From: JBGTGG01 sp964398945
Lineage (GTDB): Bacteria; Bacteroidota; Bacteroidia; Cytophagales; Cyclobacteriaceae
Assembly: GCA_964398945.1 (NCBI GenBank)
Contig: CAYNOT010000012.1
Coordinates: 62,001-126,000 of the forward strand
Length of the DNA: 64,000 bases
Direction of reading: 5' to 3'
Position numbers and translations under genes: made by a program. The notes below the pieces were generated by a model. That model saw only the letters and a list, made by a program, of their open reading frames with translations. It searched no databases and was not told the DNA's origin. Shown here in pieces: positions 63,119-64,000 of this stretch. Position 1 is the first letter of the stretch. Each line of letters begins with the position of its first letter.

Positions 63119-63153
63119 CGGGTAATTTTTACCCACTATGTAATAATTACCCG
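63119..63153. promoter_or_regulatory. palindromic upstream activator site candidate
   Basis: GGGTAATTTTTACCC (63120-63134) is a perfect 6-base inverted repeat with a 3-base spacer. A further half-site AATTACCCG lies at 63145-63153, complementary to CGGGTAATT at 63119-63127. Its centre is about 100 bases before the expected start of the sigma-54-type promoter, the normal distance for an NtrC-type enhancer. Confidence 0.6.
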
Positions 63154-63202
63154 CTTGTACTCTAGTCAATTGTCCAATCTGCAACCCACAGGAAGAATAT
63201 AT

Positions 63203-63220
63203 CTGGCACACATCCTGCTT
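63203..63220 (+). promoter_or_regulatory. sigma-54 (-24/-12) promoter
   Basis: CTGGCACACATCCTGCTT: TGGCAC at -24 and TGC at -12, with exactly ten bases between the invariant GG and GC. The start of transcription would be about 12 bases downstream, shortly before the ATG of the GreA/GreB-like gene. The adjacent NtrC-type activator gene supports it. Confidence 0.75.
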
Positions 63221-63241
63221 CACAGTGAAGAAAACACTTTT

Positions 63242-63649
63242 ATGGAAACTATATTGATCACGGTTGATGACTATCAACGGATACTTTCAAGGATGAACTT
63301 CGTCCCCTTTAGTTCAAAATTATCAGCAATTGAAGCAGCCCTTTACAAAACGCTACAAAAAGCAACAACCCTCTCGCAACAAAATATCCCCAAACGGGTG
63401 ATCACGATGAATTCACGGGTTCGTTTGCTTTCTTTGTTAACGAAGAAAGAATTTGAAATTACCATTACGTATCCTGAAAACTCAAACAATCTGGAACGCA
63501 GGATTTCTATTTTCTCGCCCATTGGTGTTGCGTTGTTGGGGCGCAAAATTGGAGATCAGGTTTCGTGGGAAATCCCAACAGGAACCGGACAATTTCAAAT
63601 CATAGGCATTCCGTACCAACCGGAGGCAGTGGGGGAATATTCTTTATAA
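63242..63649 (+). CDS. GreA/GreB C-terminal domain protein (Rnk-like)
   Basis: 135 residues from the ATG giving METILITVDDYQRILSRMNF; upstream open codons cover the promoter and are not coding. The C-terminal GreA/GreB-type FKBP-like domain is visible: VITMNSRVRLLSLLTKKEFE, ITYPENSNNLERRISIFSPI, GVALLGRKIGDQVSWEIPTG and FQIIGIPYQPEA. The N-terminal coiled coil of true Gre factors is short, as in Rnk or nucleoside diphosphate kinase regulators, which bind RNA polymerase. A sigma-54-type promoter precedes it. Confidence 0.85.
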   Translation: METILITVDDYQRILSRMNFVPFSSKLSAIEAALYKTLQKATTLSQQNIPKRVITMNSRVRLLSLLTKKEFEITITYPENSNNLERRISIFSPIGVALLGRKIGDQVSWEIPTGTGQFQIIGIPYQPEAVGEYSL

Positions 63650-63744
63650 ACTCCGGAAAGGGAATGAAAAAACTAGCAGACAACAGGATTGAGTACTTGT
63701 AAATATTTGCATTGTTGTTTCAATAAAAAGCAATTGTTTAAAAA

Positions 63745-64000
63745 CTACTGTGCCTGGGCATCATAACATGCTTCTTCACATTCCCGACAGATCGCTGCAC
63801 ACCTTTTGCAATGTTCATTGTCATGACGTTCACATTCTGTTGCACACGCATTGCAGGCTTCAGCGCACGCGATAATTGTACCGGCATTTAATACACCTTC
63901 AGAGACTACGCGAAGACATGCGTCCGCACACTCCATACAAACCTGTGCACACTCGTTCATGCTTTTGTCCAAACAATACCGGGCATTGGCTGAACATTCA
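63745..64000 (-). CDS. four-helix-bundle copper-binding protein (Csp-like), cut by the window edge
   Basis: The visible C-terminal 84 residues are full of Cys in helical spacing: NECAQVCMECADACLRV, CAEACNACATECERHDNEH and CKRCAAICRECEEACYDAQ. This is the pattern of the Csp family, four-helix bundles that store many Cu(I) ions through Cys ligands inside the bundle. Codons continue upstream past the edge (ECSANARYCLDKS), so the start is not in the window. Whether it has a Tat signal (Csp1, exported) or not (Csp3, cytosolic) cannot be seen. Confidence 0.85.
   Translation of the reverse strand, partial: ECSANARYCLDKSMNECAQVCMECADACLRVVSEGVLNAGTIIACAEACNACATECERHDNEHCKRCAAICRECEEACYDAQAQ

Overview
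The window looks like a chromosomal segment of a Bacteroidota bacterium, probably in or near the order Cytophagales (the phylum is well supported, the order is a guess). The evidence is a complete SusC/SusD-type glycan uptake operon, C-terminal type IX secretion sorting domains on two glycoside hydrolases, CarboxypepD_reg-like outer-membrane proteins, Reg_prop/Y_Y_Y sensor kinases, Bacteroidota-style RHS proteins, and no obvious Shine-Dalgarno sequences. No rRNA, tRNA, CRISPR array, integrase or transposase was recognised.

Layout: (1) 1-1047, end of a glycerol operon (glpF, then glpK running off the left edge). (2) 1048-1943, two copies of a palindromic repeat and a decayed ParE-type toxin/antitoxin pair. 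(3) 1996-18100, a starch/maltodextrin locus: SusC, SusD, a SusE-like lipoprotein with three repeats, a T9SS-exported GH13 amylase and a periplasmic GH13 enzyme on the minus strand; divergently a LacI-type regulator, a cytoplasmic GH31 glucosidase and an SLC45/GPH-type sugar permease. A GH97 (SusB-like) glucosidase and a Reg_prop sensor kinase that may belong to the same pathway lie 20-26 kb away (38681-44097). (4) 18101-38035, an accessory island between those two halves: an XRE regulator, an intact antitoxin whose RelE-type toxin is broken, a barrel protein, then a polymorphic-toxin locus transcribed right to left: an RHS/YD-repeat protein, a small secreted protein, a 2117-residue RHS protein ending in a papain-like cysteine peptidase domain, six tandem paralogous lipoproteins (putative immunity proteins), an unrelated secreted protein, a displaced second C-terminal toxin fragment (C39-like), and a second small family of secreted proteins ending in a pseudogene. 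Three copies of a short hairpin repeat lie at the damaged ends of this island. (5) 44269-56496, assorted secreted and membrane proteins (TlpA-like protein without a redox motif, transglutaminase-like, SGNH hydrolase, PD40 protein, CPBP protease, GNAT, 2OG-Fe(II) oxygenase, ChaN-like, GH5 cellulase, DoxX). (6) 56665-64000, a HelD-type helicase, a TerC exporter, and a two-component operon with an NtrC-type sigma-54 activator. The divergent GreA/GreB-like gene next to it has a near-consensus -24/-12 promoter with a palindromic upstream site. The right edge cuts a four-helix-bundle copper-binding protein.

How the parts work together: surface amylase and SusCDE capture and import malto-oligosaccharides, periplasmic GH13 and GH97 cut them, the permease brings maltose-size sugars inside, and GH31 makes glucose under LacI-type control. 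The RHS locus is the most notable system. Its toxin domain, lipoprotein immunity array and silent spare cassette suggest a contact- or secretion-dependent antibacterial effector acting in the periplasm; this function is inferred, not shown.
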